Of a stretch of DNA of 45,137 nucleotides, positions 21,469-33,869 are shown one piece after another. Both the position numbers and the translations under genes were made by a program. The notes beneath the pieces were generated by a model that had not been told where the DNA came from, made no database searches, and saw only the letters and a program-made list of their open reading frames with translations. Location: contig VXIS01000362.1 of assembly GCA_008704415.1 (NCBI GenBank), forward strand, positions 1 to 45,137, given 5' to 3'. Numbering within the stretch: position 1 is the first letter of the stretch; each line of letters begins with the position of its first letter. Source of the DNA: Sphaerosporella brunnea (lineage: Eukaryota > Ascomycota > Pezizomycetes > Pezizales > Pyronemataceae).

Positions 21469-24400
21469 CTACAGCTGGCGGAGGCTGGCTGCGGCAGGAT
21501 CCAGAACACGCCGCACCATGGCCGATTGTTCGTTCTGAAGCATCTGCGCCACTTCCCCCTGTATTTTAGTCACCAACTCCCTGCCATCTTCTGCGGAACT
21601 CGCCGCGTTGTGTCGGGCGATGATCTGGGTGAAGGACTCAAGAGCTGTCGCTGCCTTGATGCGGCCGGCTTCGAATGTCCGATCACAGCCATGGCCGGCG
21701 ATACGGGCCCAGAGGCGCTTGATAGCGCTCGTCCATGTATTACCGCCCATTCTAACGTTCGATTGTGCAAGCCTCTTGACTATGAGCGCCGCGGAGTCGA
21801 TTCCACAGGTCTTCAGGTCGATACTGGCACCAACAAGGTGTTTTTCCAGCATCTCAAGAAGCCGAGAGGCTTGATTGAGCACTGCCTTGTCTGAAAAGGA
21901 AGGAGAAACTTAGTCTGAAGCCCGTAACGCGTGGACAATGGACGGTCACTTACCGTCAGAGTTCAGGCTTGGCCTGAATGCTTGCGCAATTGCTTTCACT
22001 CCATTCAGAACCACAGCATTTTGCCTCAACCTTTCGTCAGTGCCCCTGACTAAAAAAAAACTCTGGGCAGGAGGGGACCACTAACAGCTGCTTCTCGGAT
22101 TTTCCTTCCTCGCCATCCACGTCCATTTCGTCTTCATCCGGAGGCGCCACAGCCGCATCAACTATATCGTAAGCCTTTTCGAACAAGTCCAGTGTCTCGA
22201 ACCCATCAGCGTAGATGCCAAGGCATTTGAGTGCAGGTCCACGGTACGCGCGGTTATTGCGTTTGGCTTCCCGAAGGACGATCTGTTCAAGTTCCTTCAT
22301 CTTGCTCGCATCCAAGCCCACCATAGCCTTGGTGTCGCAGGCAAATGTGACGAAAGCCTCGAGTACTTTCTCCTTACCCTCCCAGCTCTTTCCAGCCACA
22401 GCCGCAACAAGCGCTGGCCATAAGAGCTGGAACTGGGCGGCGGTGATGTCCCTTGCTGTTCAACGCTGTCAGTGATGCCTAGTTCAAAGCTCATTATTCT
22501 ATATGAACTCACATATTGAGACTGCGGCCTCTGCCAACGCCAGTGCACAGGTTTGCCTGGTGGACCATCTCGCAGATGTGAGGTTTGCGGTACTAAGCTG
22601 CACAATCTCGCTCAAGTAAAGCTTTATAGCTCCAGAGCCACCTGTGTTCTCGGTCCACGTTTTGCTGAACTCTTCACTGACACTCTCATCGGTATCGCTT
22701 TTAGCGATGAAGACGAAGGGGAGAATGTCCACAGCCAGCGCATTGGCCCGATCCGTTGCGCTGTGATAGTCAGTATTAAGGAACCCGTGGGAGAAGAGAA
22801 AAAACTTACTGTTTGTAAACCGCCCCCAGCACCGCTCCAGAAGCCCTTCGATCCCTCTCCTCTCCCTCCCAATAACCCCTTTTTGCCCATTGCACAATCT
22901 GCGAAATTCCCTTGTCCGTAGCAACCCTGCAAGCATACCCCGCAGCCACCGCATAACTTTTCGAAACAACTTCGCTGCGGTCCTTCACCGCCCCAAGCAC
23001 CGCCTTGATCATTTCATCCGAATGAGGCTTGAATAAAACCGGATGTCTCATGACTAAGTTTACAACTACCCTGCTGCAACCAACTTTTGACGGTAAACTG
23101 AGCGAAGTACGAATAGCCTTGACTAAGCGCGGAACGAGCTTTGCTGTGCTAGAAGTGTCGAGGCTGTCGAGTAAATCTTCGATCGCCGACATGATGGGCG
23201 AGGCGCGGATTGAATTCAACCGCATGCGGTCGATGTCTTCGCCAGTGGTGTTATATTTGTCCGCATTCATGATCAAGTAGTTTACCGCCTCTGGTTCCAC
23301 ATCCGCAAGCAGGATGAGCATTTTCTCTACAATATCGGGAATCCATGGCCGCAGCTGGTCGCCTGCGCTCTTGATAACATGTAGCAATGTACCTAGATGG
23401 ATAGTTAGTTGAGTCCACAAAAAGCCTCGATGGATGACTTACTCAGCGCAAATAACTGTACCTCTTTCGCCTCTGCTTCCAGTCCCTGGCGTCCCATCAG
23501 GAACTCCATGAGCATTGATAAGATTTCAACATTATCCTTGGTGCCCGCATCTCCTTCCAAAGTCCTCACCATCCCCGCTGTGAGCACTTTGCATAGCTTC
23601 ATAGCCGCAACGCGAACGCTCTCCTTGACATCGTCGAGTACCTTGAAGGCGATCGCCCAAATATCGTGAAGGTGCATCTTGTACTGAGCCACCCTCCTTC
23701 CACCTAGCAGATCTGCCATCGCGCCTATACTCGCCTCCCTGACTCTCCACTCGCTCCCGCGGACCGCGCCCTTCAAGCATTCTCTCAGGATATCTTCCCA
23801 CCAGCGCTCCACAGTTTCCGAGCCACCGCCGAGCGCCTGCCAGATCGAGTCCATGCTCTGCCGAACACCGGAAGAAGGATCAAACCTGTATCGGTATAGT
23901 ACAGGCCAGAGCTTCTCGTTGTCCTTGACTTCGCTCGAGTTGGAGAGGATCTTTCCCAAGCCGAACCGACCAAATGCCGCACGAGATGCCCATACGGAGT
24001 TGTGGCGGGCAAGCGTCATGAATTTGTACACGAGACTTGGATCGCCCAGCTCAGATGCAAGGGACATAATATCGCCATACGATCCGATGCTGGAACCATC
24101 GCCTGTAGGCATTTGTCCGGGCTCGAAGAGCTGTGTGTCGCGAGAAACTTGAATCTTCTGCTTCGTCTCTCCGGTGAAAGATGAAACCAGGGAGCGAACT
24201 AAATCTTTCCTCGTTTCTTCATCCGAAAGACTGTAAACAGCAGTGAGACCACGCGCTGCGGTTTCCTGGATGAAATCTACAACAATCAATCAGTCAACGA
24301 GCTCCGGGAATTAAGACAAAAAAAGCAAAGACTCGCCATCCCTATCGGTCAAAAAGGACCTAAAAGCCTGTTGCGCTTCCCCCAACCTCTCCTTCACCGC

Positions 24401-27400
24401 CTCGTCCTCGGTGCAAAACTCAAATACGCTGAGCAAGCCAACAACTGTAGTTCTCCGTTTTCCGCCGCCACCGGATTCACTCGCCCTCTTCAGGAACTGG
24501 TTAAGAAGCCCACGCACTCCTTCGCGTTTCTTTGGTGACCACTGCACGCCCGCAATCCTTCTCCTACGGCGTACAGCACTGCTTCCCCATCCCGCAGATG
24601 CGTTCGCCAGCGCTTCACCAGCAACAAACGCCATCTCCATGCCTCCGTTCTCGCCCAGTTTTATCAACTCATCGATAATACTCGCTGCCTGCGCAGACTC
24701 CTCAGGGTACAACAACGCCAGATAGCCCAAAGTCTGCATCGACTTCTCGTGGCCGCGCTTTGCCTTTTCCACGAGTGCTTTCCGCGTCTTCTCTGCATCA
24801 TCAAGCATGCCCGCCTCGATCACGGTCGAAACAGCCAACTCGCCCAAAGCTTCGATCGCAGTTTCTACCACCGTCGCATCTCGGGACTCTGCAAGCGTCG
24901 ACAAAATCTCGCGGACTCCCTTTTCGATGATAGCGGCGGGCATCACATCCAGACGTGACCTGAACTGCAGTCGTGACAAGAGAAACCCAAAAGCCCAGAA
25001 ACCGCCACTCTTTTGCCCCTGAATCCCAGCCAGTATTTCCTGTACAAATAGTTCAAGCGTGGACTCGGGCACAGCAGGATGACTTCCCAGCAACCCCACA
25101 GCTAATGCAGCGACACGTCTCGTTTCCGCCTTGGGAGCATTGAGAAGCTTTGATATCGCCGGTAAAGCGGCGGTATATCTCTCCACGAGCGATTGGGGAG
25201 CAAGCGTGGCCAAAACGTTCCAGACACCCTTGATGTGATCTGTTCCCTCGCCGCGTTCGTAAATCATGCCTTCCCAGGCAACATCAAGAAGTGCAGTCAC
25301 AACAGAAGCTTCTTGCCGCTGCAGAAATAGCTCCACCCGGGATCGCGCCGCTTCATCCGTATCTATGATTGAATCCACATTGTGGTGCCAGTCCTCATCA
25401 ATCTTGACGTCGGCTTGCTGGGGACCAAGCGCTTCCCATATTGCGATGCGTTTGGCGAAATCCAGTGCGGCAGCGAAGGACTTTGGCGGGAGCTTTCCAG
25501 CGACCAGATTGCGGGCACCTCCAAACGAAGCAGGCAGTGTGTGCGGGGTGGAAAAGAAATACGAGACTAAAGGCGCAAACTGCGGAAATGCAAACTTGTT
25601 TTCAACGAGTGATTGTGATGAATCAGCATCGATCTCCATCTGCTCCGAGGACTGGATGGTGTTCTTGATAGCTTGTATAGAGGCTTCAGGATTGATAAGA
25701 CGATAGTCATAGGGGTGCAGGGCTAAGTAAAAGAGTCAACTTCGTTCACGGCTCAATCCATTGCAACAATTGATGGTTGTGAATTATGGAATAGAATGTG
25801 CATTGATTATGTTGAGAATTGAACCTACCCTTTCCGCCCTCTTCTGCAACAGTTCCGCCCATTCCGACAGCCAAAGTACCGGCCCATCTACCAACAACGC
25901 TTCCGAACTCAAGCAATCTTCCGGCCCATTTGATTGCTTGTCCTGCTCCTCGTTTCTCCTCGACTATTGTGTCCAAGAGCATGTTTTCCAGGGCAATCTT
26001 CACCGGTTCTTCAAGCCTCTCCCGCGCAATTTTTGTCAGGATGACTCCCAGAGCTCCTTCGATGCTTACGGCGACCCCTCCTCTATCATCCCTCAGCTGT
26101 CGGAAGAGGAACCGGATGATGTCCAAACCAGGTTCCAGCAAGATGTGAATACAGCGTGATGAAAGCAGCGCAAGTGTTTCATAGGCATATCCTCTCAGCT
26201 CGTCCGAAGCCGCCTGATCTTCCAATAGCCAGTATCGAAGCTTTTCAATTGCTCCTGGGGCTAGAGAATGGGTCAAGCCATCATCCGCCATCCGAGAAAC
26301 CCAAGTCATGAAATTGAACACGGCTTGTCGTAGCCTTGGGTATGTTGTCTCTAGGCCGATATCCAGTATTTTCTCAATCTCTGATTTCCTAGCTGCCCCG
26401 GTGGCCTTTGCCGATTTTGACAGTAACCCAAGAATCTTTGTCTGCAGGGTTAGTTTAGCCGGAGGCACGCCGGGATGGCCGAGCATGAGCCCATACAGCT
26501 CATCCACGATCAGGGCGTCCTCAAGTGATATTGATGGCATGGCGCGCTTAAAAACGTCTTCTGCCGGGTCCGCCACCGCCGAATTTGTATCCGTGCTGGC
26601 GATGAGAGCGACAAAGTACCGTTCCTCATCCGTGAAAGCCCCAGAGGCAACAAATTTGAGCACTGCGACTTTGATTTCAGCCAGCACCGACCAGGGCGTA
26701 AAAGTCTCCTTCTTCCCCAGGGTCAGAAATTCTACATCTTGTGCAGACAATCCCGGGCAGGACTTGTCCGCTTGAGAGAATATGTTCAGGTTCAACAGCA
26801 TCAACTTTGAGAACCATCCCGCCAGCCATTTCGCATCCTGTGCTTGTTTTCGAAAGAGCTCTTCCCGCAAGGCTACATCCTGAGGGACCCCCCGCGCCGG
26901 CGGTACGAAGTCCTGCAGCAGGCGAAGCAGCAGATTGAATAAGGTACGTTGATGGTGATCGTTACTGTTGCCCGATATATCTCTCACAAGTGCGGGTAGC
27001 AGCTCTAAGCGCTCGGTAACGGGCATCCGGTCGATACCGGTCGTGATGTACATCAGGTCGAAATTTCGTATCAGAGGATGCGCACCGCCGACAGCAGGAT
27101 CCTTGAATTGCTCCAGGAGTGCTGGTACAGGGAGTAGAAGATTGGCTGGTTTTATTCGAGTGTTAATATGCGAGCACACCGCGACGACCTTAGACGGACC
27201 AAATGTCAGCACCACCGTACTCTACGTTCCCCGGCCAGCCAGCCAGTCACCGCAAGAGCATGTAGCCAACCCACTTTGTTTCGAACAGATGCATGTGGAG
27301 ATCCGAGTTTCATCAGAAGAGGTGGTAGGTATAGATTTAGGAGCTTCTGGAGCTTAGGATCCGTGTCGGCGAGCGCAATCTTGAGCTCGACGTTGTTGAC

Positions 27401-27442
27401 GAGCCGAAGCTCCTTCGCCTCGTCTGGAACCGCGTCCGCCAT
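21469..27442 (-). CDS. ECM29: Proteasome adaptor/scaffold Ecm29
   Basis: Model: exons 27442-27275, 27188-25829, 25722-24337, 24276-23443, 23392-22810, 22760-22513, 22455-22086, 22045-21954 and 21890-21469, 1820 residues, close to the usual 1850 or so. The start MADAVPDEAKELRLVNNVEL and the first join (ASVRNK-VVAVCSHINTRIKP) match the Ecm29 N-terminus. Helical HEAT-type repeats fill the rest, for example ALHPYDYRLINPEAS, FLTDRDDFIQETAARGL, ATDRANALAVDILPFVF and SWEGKEKVLEAFV. Known role: Ecm29 binds both the 19S regulator and 20S core, monitors faulty proteasomes and links them to cell compartments. Two introns are odd: 24336-24277 starts with GC (GCGAGT), and 22085-22046 is only 40 nt next to a T9 run. 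A T-count error could hide there instead. An acidic patch (DEDEMDVDGEEG) precedes that intron. Confidence 0.93.
24277..24336 (-). other. GC-AG intron in ECM29
   Basis: Coding strand reads GAT G/GCGAGT ... GTTGTAG/AT TTC. Only this join keeps frame and the conserved RDDFIQETAARG block. The GT two bases further in (GTCTTT) breaks the frame. A GACTGAT branch-like site lies before the acceptor. Confidence 0.8.
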
Positions 27443-27816
27443 TGCACAAATAGAAGCTGCGTGGCTTTTTGTGATGTTCCGAGTATGAAGTCGGTTCGCG
27501 ATGAGATGGGTGTTCAGTTGATGGAAAGATGTGATTGTTTAGCTGGTGCGACGTGCCAGGCCTTGGTGTTGCGGCTCTTGGATCACAACCCGTCACAGAT
27601 CTGGAGCACGACCATCAGATAACAAATATGAAAAAAGCAAAGACATCCGCGCCACAATATCTGTCGGTCCGCTCCGGCGCAGTTGCAAATCGTGCATGAC
27701 GTAGTTAGTTAAACATAGCGCATCACCATTCGACACTCAACCCACCAACCAAGCACAAAAGTAGGTACCCATACGGTGGTTTCCACACAACACGCACCGG
27801 CAACGAAGAAAAAACA
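27443..27816. promoter_or_regulatory. Shared divergent promoter region, ECM29 / 80-aa protein gene
   Basis: 374 nt separate the start codons of two divergently read genes, so both promoters must lie here. I identify no specific factor site. The plus-strand leader just before 27817 is CA-rich and ends AAAACA before the ATG, a good fungal start context. Confidence 0.5.
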
Positions 27817-28120
27817 ATGGCCACAAACGCCGCCTCCTCAAACCCAATAGGTTTCCGCACCGGCCCCGTAACTTCCTCGGTGCCTCCGGTTCCGGAGGAC
27901 ACGATCCGCGATATCGAACATGCCGCCGAAGAAGAGGTCCTTCAGCCCCATCTCCGGGATAGCCACTACCACCACAAAGAGAGCACGCGGGAAAGGGATG
28001 AGAATCCTGTCAAGAAGAGTATGTGTACCCTGCCCCAAGGCTGAAGAAGTATCTTTGAATAACAGACCTACTACTTCAGCACCTGGAACGGGCAACGAAA
28101 TCACGGAGAGGGCCACATGA
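27817..28120 (+). CDS. Small protein of 80 residues, unrecognised
   Basis: Two exons, 27817-28018 and 28080-28120, with a 61-nt intron (donor A/GTATGT, acceptor CTACTTCAG). The joined protein begins MATNAASSNPIGFRTGPV and ends NPVKKTPGTGNEITERAT. It is hydrophilic and rich in Glu, His, Pro and Thr, with no signal peptide or membrane segment. A short acidic helix is likely in the middle (IRDIEHAAEEEV). I do not recognise a family. Support comes from the strong start context, canonical intron and plausible composition. It is head-to-head with ECM29, 374 nt apart. A 116-codon frame on the other strand over the same bases looks like a shadow. Confidence 0.5.
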
Positions 28121-28241
28121 AGATTTTTGGTGTTCGAGGAGGGTATTTCGATTCTCTGTCCGCTAAAAAAAACATGTACATCTGGCATGCATACAAAAAA
28201 AACACAAACTCCATCATAACATCAACAGCTTGGAAATATTC

Positions 28242-28262
28242 TTTTTTTTTAAAAAAAAAAAA
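28242..28262. repeat. T9 followed directly by A12
   Basis: Nine T run straight into twelve A in the 285-nt gap between the small-protein gene and the convergent permease gene. The self-complementary A/T block is well placed for 3' ends of both, but that role is inference. Confidence 0.9.
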
Positions 28263-28405
28263 CCATCGCTGTAAAGGAGTCCCCGAAGCTCCGGCCTCAT
28301 ATCTTGCACGTGCATATTAACCTGCCCCAGTGCTTGTAAAAAATCGGGATGAAAATGAAAAAAGACGGTAAGAAATCACAGAAGCAGAAAAGCGTCGCTT
28401 CTTGA

Positions 28406-30357
28406 CTAACAGAAGAACTTGTAGCTGCAGCAAAAATGTCAGCATCAACTCATCAAGTTTTTATAGAACGCAAATGACAACTTACGTTTTCTTCCACATT
28501 GGCCACGTAGCTTGTTCAGCACGCTCTTCGGCCAAAATGGCATCAAGGTTCAATTCTCTTCTTCCGGTCACCAAATCCATGTCCTTGGCACGGATGAAAG
28601 GTGTCTTGTAGTAAATCTTGAATGGGATGTAGAAAAGGATGACAACTGGCACCGCTAGGTAGACGGAGAAGAAATCTTGAGCGTTGGGTTTACTGCCAAC
28701 AGGCCACAGGGCGACCCAGAACTGAGCGATGAGAACTAGAACGTTGAAAAGGAATCCGAGCCAAGAACCAATGACTCCGGGCTGAGATGTGAAAGCAAGC
28801 TCGTCGAGCGTGTGGCCCTGAACATACCAGCCGCGACGGAAACGGATGTGACACAGGCAAATCGAGCCCCATGTGAAGATGCTGGACAAACCGGAAAGCG
28901 CCAACATCCATTCGAACGCATTGCTTTGAGCGGTGGGATTCGCTGACAGGTAACCCAGCAATCCGAGGGCCGACGAAAGCAAGATGCCAACCATCGGGCG
29001 TCCTCGGCGATCGACGTAGGCAAAAATCTCCGGCGCCTGACCCTGTTCGGCAAGCGCAGCCAAGGTACGCGAGGAACCATAAATCGAGGAGTTTCCGACG
29101 GAAAGAACTGCAACCATGATGACAGCGTTCATGACGGATGGGAGACCGGAGATACCGGCATTCTGAATGGCAATGACGAAGGGAGAGGCAGCAGCGTTCG
29201 ACATTCCTGCCTGGAGCAGTCTACTCTCGTTATATGGAACGAGCAGACCGACCAAGGTGAGGGAGATGATGTAGAAGAGGGTGATACGCCAGAACACCTG
29301 CTTGATGGCAGTCGGCAGAGACTTGCGGGGGTTGGCGGTTTCGGCAGCAGCCAATCCGACCAGCTCAGTGCCGGCGAACGCAAACGCTGCTGTGACGAAA
29401 ACACTGCAAAATCCTTTGAAGCCATACCGGAATGCGCCGGGGTTACTCCAGTATCGACCGCCGATGTACTCGTGGTTCGGACCTCCTCCACAGTTCAGGA
29501 TGATACCAAGGATGCTATCCACGAATAACATTAGTAGCAGAACCAAAGAAAGTAAGTGACAACCCAATCGGCGGTAGGCTACTCACATGAATCCAATCAC
29601 AGCAATGACCTTGACCAGCGAGAAAACAAATTCGGCCTCTCCGTAACCCTTGACTCCGAACAAGTTGATAATCACAATCAGAACCCAGAATATCGTGACC
29701 CAGACAGCAGGGCTGATAGTCTTGTTTTGGTCCCAATATTCGACCGTTAAAGCGGCGGCGACAATCTCCAAAGGAAACACAACAAGCCATTGCATGGCAT
29801 AGCTGTAGGACATCAGAAACCGCTTTGTTCAACCCATAATCACTACAAGCTACTTGAGAAGAGACTCACTTCCATCCCATTGCGAACCCCCAAGCCGGGT
29901 CCAAAAATCTTGTCGAGTAGGCGGCGAAGCTACCAGCCACGGGGAAGAGGACAGCAAGTTCACCCAATGCATGGACCGTCGTGTACAGCATAATACCGAT
30001 CAAGGCGAAACATATCAGCAGAGAAGCCGGTCCTCCGCTGGCCAAAGCTTTTCCAGAACCAATGAAAAGACCGGTACCAATGGAACCACCGATTGCAATC
30101 ATCTGAAGATGGCGATTCTTCAATCTCCGAGCCAACGGCGAGTCGGCGAGGTTGAGGGCAGCAACCTCGAGATCGATCTGCCCACCAGCGGCTGCCTGTT
30201 TCCGCTCTTGCTGAGTAGCAGCCTGGCCTGGGTGTTGTCGGAAGGAATCTATGAATCCACCAAAGCCGCCGCGCTCAATCGGAGGAGCAATCTCGGCTGT
30301 ACCTTTCTCCGCCGACATTGTATTGTGCAGACCGTACGAATTTTCTTTCTCCGACAT
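28406..30357 (-). CDS. Amino-acid permease, yeast GAP/AAP (APC) family
   Basis: Model: exons 30357-29870, 29802-29587, 29514-28486 and 28424-28406, 583 residues; introns 67, 72 and 61 nt. After a cytosolic N-tail of about 90 residues, the family signature RHLQMIAIGGSIGTGLFIGS opens the first membrane segment. Further blocks are GPASLLICFALIG, MGWNYAMQWLVVFPLEIVAA (over intron 1), VIAVIGFIILGIILNCGGGP (over intron 2), and AFAFAGTELVGLAAAET. About twelve membrane segments fit. The last exon is 19 nt and turns the ending KKT into KKTYKFFC, the Phe-Trp/Phe-Cys ending common in fungal permeases; in yeast such a Cys is palmitoylated. Known role: proton-coupled amino-acid uptake at the plasma membrane. 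Substrate range cannot be read here. The sense-strand leader has a C16 run 75-90 nt before the ATG. Confidence 0.92.
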
Positions 30358-30431
30358 GGTTAGGAATTTTCGGTGTAGACCTCACAAAGTGTTGAAGGAG
30401 GAGGGTTTTGTTTTGTTTTGTTTTTTGGAGC

Positions 30432-30447
30432 GGGGGGGGGGGGGGGG
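30432..30447 (-). repeat. G16 run (C16 on the sense strand of the permease leader)
   Basis: Sixteen G on the plus strand, 75-90 nt upstream of the permease ATG. If transcribed, the permease mRNA leader would hold C16 next to an A-rich AAAACAAAAC stretch. This is a possible site for poly-C-binding proteins; inference only. Confidence 0.9.
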
Positions 30448-32013
30448 ACTGCTTTACTTCTTATGCTGGGAGTGGCAAAAGAAGCCCGCTTGGGGGAGTC
30501 GGGGAGCAGTGATCGAAAACGGGGAGAGTGTGTAGATGGATGGAGGGATCGACGGAGGACTCGAACAGATGAGGGAGCGGGAAGGCAGTTTATTTATTGT
30601 GACATCCGGCTCCGAGAGAAGCAGGAAGCAGGCAAGGGACATTGGTACTACTCTACATAGCGGTACATGCGAGCGATAATATTTTGGGGGGGGGGTTGGC
30701 TGGACTTTGTCATGTGCTGTGGCACACATAGAATAGGTATCGGGACCAATTACACGGAGGATAAAAAGATAAGTGGAGGGCACAACTAAAGTTTAGTGCG
30801 CCGCCTGCGGTACCGTACCGGGGGAAGGGAAAAAGTGGAGAGGATTGCTCCGGATTGGGCGGTTGGGGAGGGGGAGGGAGGGGGAGGGATCGCATGTCGC
30901 GTTTCCTGCTCTTCCTGCCTCGTCCTTTCCCTACCGTCTGGCTGCACCGGGGAAAGTTCCCTAGCGGATGATATCGATATACTGCTCCGAGAATATCCAG
31001 AGTGGAAATCGGCACCACGAAACTCATGGTGGCCGTTGGCATCGTATAATACATGGCAGTAGCCGTTTTTTAGTGGTGCCTGGTTGACGTTGCTCCCACG
31101 GTATGCGGCATGCGGGTGGAGGAAGTGGGGATGGCTGGTGGTTTTGCCTACGTCCGGTCCTAGCTAGAGTAGTGCCACAGCCCGACTGATGGGTCTCCAG
31201 CTCATGTAAAACAGAGAAAGAGGAGACTCTATTAGTACACAGCGTTACTTTGTGGACTAGCTGACATGCAGACAGCCCTCCCTGCACGCCCAGCCAAGTA
31301 AGCCTGCGATGGCTGCCTGCTCGACATGCAAGTGGCAGCGCCACCCAGCTAACCGCATGCTGCCTAAGATCCGACCGATCTCGCCGGGAGCCAGGATGAA
31401 AAGCAACACGCAGGGAAGAGGGCAAGGGCCAGGAAATCGTCCGCTCGGTGGTGGCGGCGGTGGTGGTGGTGATGATTATAGTTACTTGAAAGTCGTCTGT
31501 GTCGTCGTCAGTCGTCCTCCATGTCCGTTAGAACCACTGCCACGCTGTGGGAGTGATGGAGGTACCGGCACCAGTTGCAATTGTGCGTGCTTGGGATTGC
31601 TGTGTCTTGTAACAGTAAGCGTAGAATACATACTTAAGTACTTCTTCCTTACCGTAAGTGCATACTTCTCGCTGGCTGTAGAACTCTAGATACCTACCGT
31701 CCAGACGCAGGTGACCTGAAAAAACACCGCACTTCAACAGTGCCAAAATCCGCTCTGCCGTAGCCAACCCATCCCAGAGTAAAACTAAGGCAGCGGTGTG
31801 ACGATGGATCGAAACACTTCTGCGCAAATCGTGTCCCTGAACATTTCGGCCTGGTACATACTTTGTACGTGCGCAGTACACCGACCCCGTATTCTTGTTC
31901 CTCGCACACATGCACCCTCCTTCTGGGGCTGGTCATCTTGCCACAGCGATAGATACTTGTCATATGGGTCGGTGTCTCTCCTCTTGTGCTTAAAATTGCG
32001 TCAACTCATGAAT

Positions 32014-32027
32014 CCCCCCCCCCCCCC
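32014..32027. repeat. Poly-C run of 14 nt
   Basis: Uninterrupted C14 in the desert. A second C14 lies about 200 nt further on. Confidence 0.9.
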
Positions 32028-32216
32028 TTTGGGCAGTTAAAAAGAGACCAATCTTTGGCTCCCAGCAAGGCGGTCCTGATGGAGTACCAAGCCCTCCAAA
32101 AGCGCTGCTTGGCAATCTGAACAGTTGCGCATGCGACACCTCAACCTCACCTCACGCCCATCGGTACCATGAAGCTTCCCAGACCCCTCTGTCCAGGTAA
32201 ACGCGAACCTCACGAA

Positions 32217-32230
32217 CCCCCCCCCCCCCC
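32217..32230. repeat. Poly-C run of 14 nt
   Basis: C14 followed by ACCCCC. It pairs with the run at 32014-32027, and no gene is near. Confidence 0.9.
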
Positions 32231-33851
32231 ACCCCCAAATATCTATGCGCCAATGCCTCACGACAGTCTCAACTTGCGTCGGCTCCAGGTATCTACCCCG
32301 CAAAAACTTCCCGAGTTTTTTGACATAAGATCTACTTCCCCTCAAAAACGCTCAGTTATTACATAAGATCTACTTCTCCTCATTTCTCAGGGCGTTGCCC
32401 CGACGCGCGTGGTCAGACATCGCGCCAAATCCTTGTCAACCTTTCGGTCCCGGCCGCGCACCACATTTACACTGCATACAGTATTTGGCCTGTTCGGCAC
32501 TGCCGAGGGTGTCTGTTAACACAGGAGTATCGACCTCGTCGATTGATTTGACTGACTTGGCCACGTCTTCTATGTAGTACTAGCCTTCCTTCTTTTCACG
32601 AGCAGGCGTGCTCAATTTCCTCGTCATTGCCAACGGCGCCTCTGAGGAATTGAATTCCCTGGAAGTAAGTATGTACTCTAGTACAATCATTTCATCCCAA
32701 ACAGCGCTATCACTCGAAAGGCCTATGAGTGGTGTAAACAAAACGCGCACCAGACTTTACGCATCCGTTTACAGCATCCTTCCTTCCTTCCTCCTTCGTC
32801 ATCAGATCGCCGGTATCAATCCGTTGCTGGTAATAGTCTAGAATAGTGCTTCTGCATTCAGAACCCCATTTTCCTGCCGGTAACTCAAAATCTGTGGTTC
32901 TGAAAGATTTGGTACCTGTATCACCGAATTGTTGGAACCGCGGAGTGACAGTTTCCATCAGGCGGCCCGAAGCTCGGTAAAGTTCAGTGGCTCTGACAGA
33001 GTATCGAAATCACAACATGAGCATTCTGACAGATTGGCCGCATATAGCTTCACCTTCAACCGATGACGGTGATATGCTCCCTACATACAGCCAGGCTTTT
33101 CAAGAACGAGGCTTCTATAAATTATGGTCTATTGGGAGGAAAATTACCAGGGCACTCCGTGCCATGCGACAATCAGAGGTTCCACATACTATATGGTGAT
33201 GTGGAGGCTTTTCCCGTCTAAATAAACTCGGTATCGATTGAAGCACTTCCTCGCCTCTGAGCAGTTTTGGTATACGTGACGTCGAATCGACAATTGAGCG
33301 ATTGCCGTTGCGTTTAGTGTTCTCCCGGATGACGGTGATGTGCATATGCCATCCCATTAACTTCTGTGGTCAGCGATGCGCACGTTCTCTCCTGCAAACA
33401 CTCTTTCAAGGATCCGTTCGAGAACAACCTCATCATACCTGCACACTTTCATCGGCTTGAACATTGATTACCAATGGAATTGCGCTTAACTAAACTGTAT
33501 TCTTCAAAAACGCTAGGTATACTTGAGCAGGTACCAGTCTTCGGTCCTTAACGGTTCACGTCCGACGCAATGATTCGCAGCATGGATCGTCACGGCGATG
33601 CTTTTCCCTGCACGCCATTCATCCAGCCATCTCACCCCTAAGTTTCGGCGGCGACGTAGCCCTAGTTTGAATCTCCGGGTGTAGCTACATCATTCGGGGA
33701 AAGTTCGCCTGAAACCAGCCTCTCAACAACTGCGACGATCCGTTTTACGAATGGCCACACTGTCCGAAAGGGCAATTGATATCGTGACGACTTGAAATTG
33801 CTCAGCCCATGATTTCAACAACTACCCAGCTCTTGAGAGGCAAATATTTAA

Positions 33852-33869
33852 TTTTTTTTTTTTTTTTTT
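33852..33869. repeat. Poly-T run of 18 nt
   Basis: Uninterrupted T18 in the desert, with an AT-rich left flank. Confidence 0.95.

Noticed and set aside
27838..28188. 116-codon frame on the minus strand
   Set aside because: It is antisense to the better-supported two-exon small gene and lacks a recognisable domain.
32710..33199. Short frames on both strands (82 codons minus, 70 codons plus)
   Set aside because: Short, not matched to any family, and without convincing splice partners.
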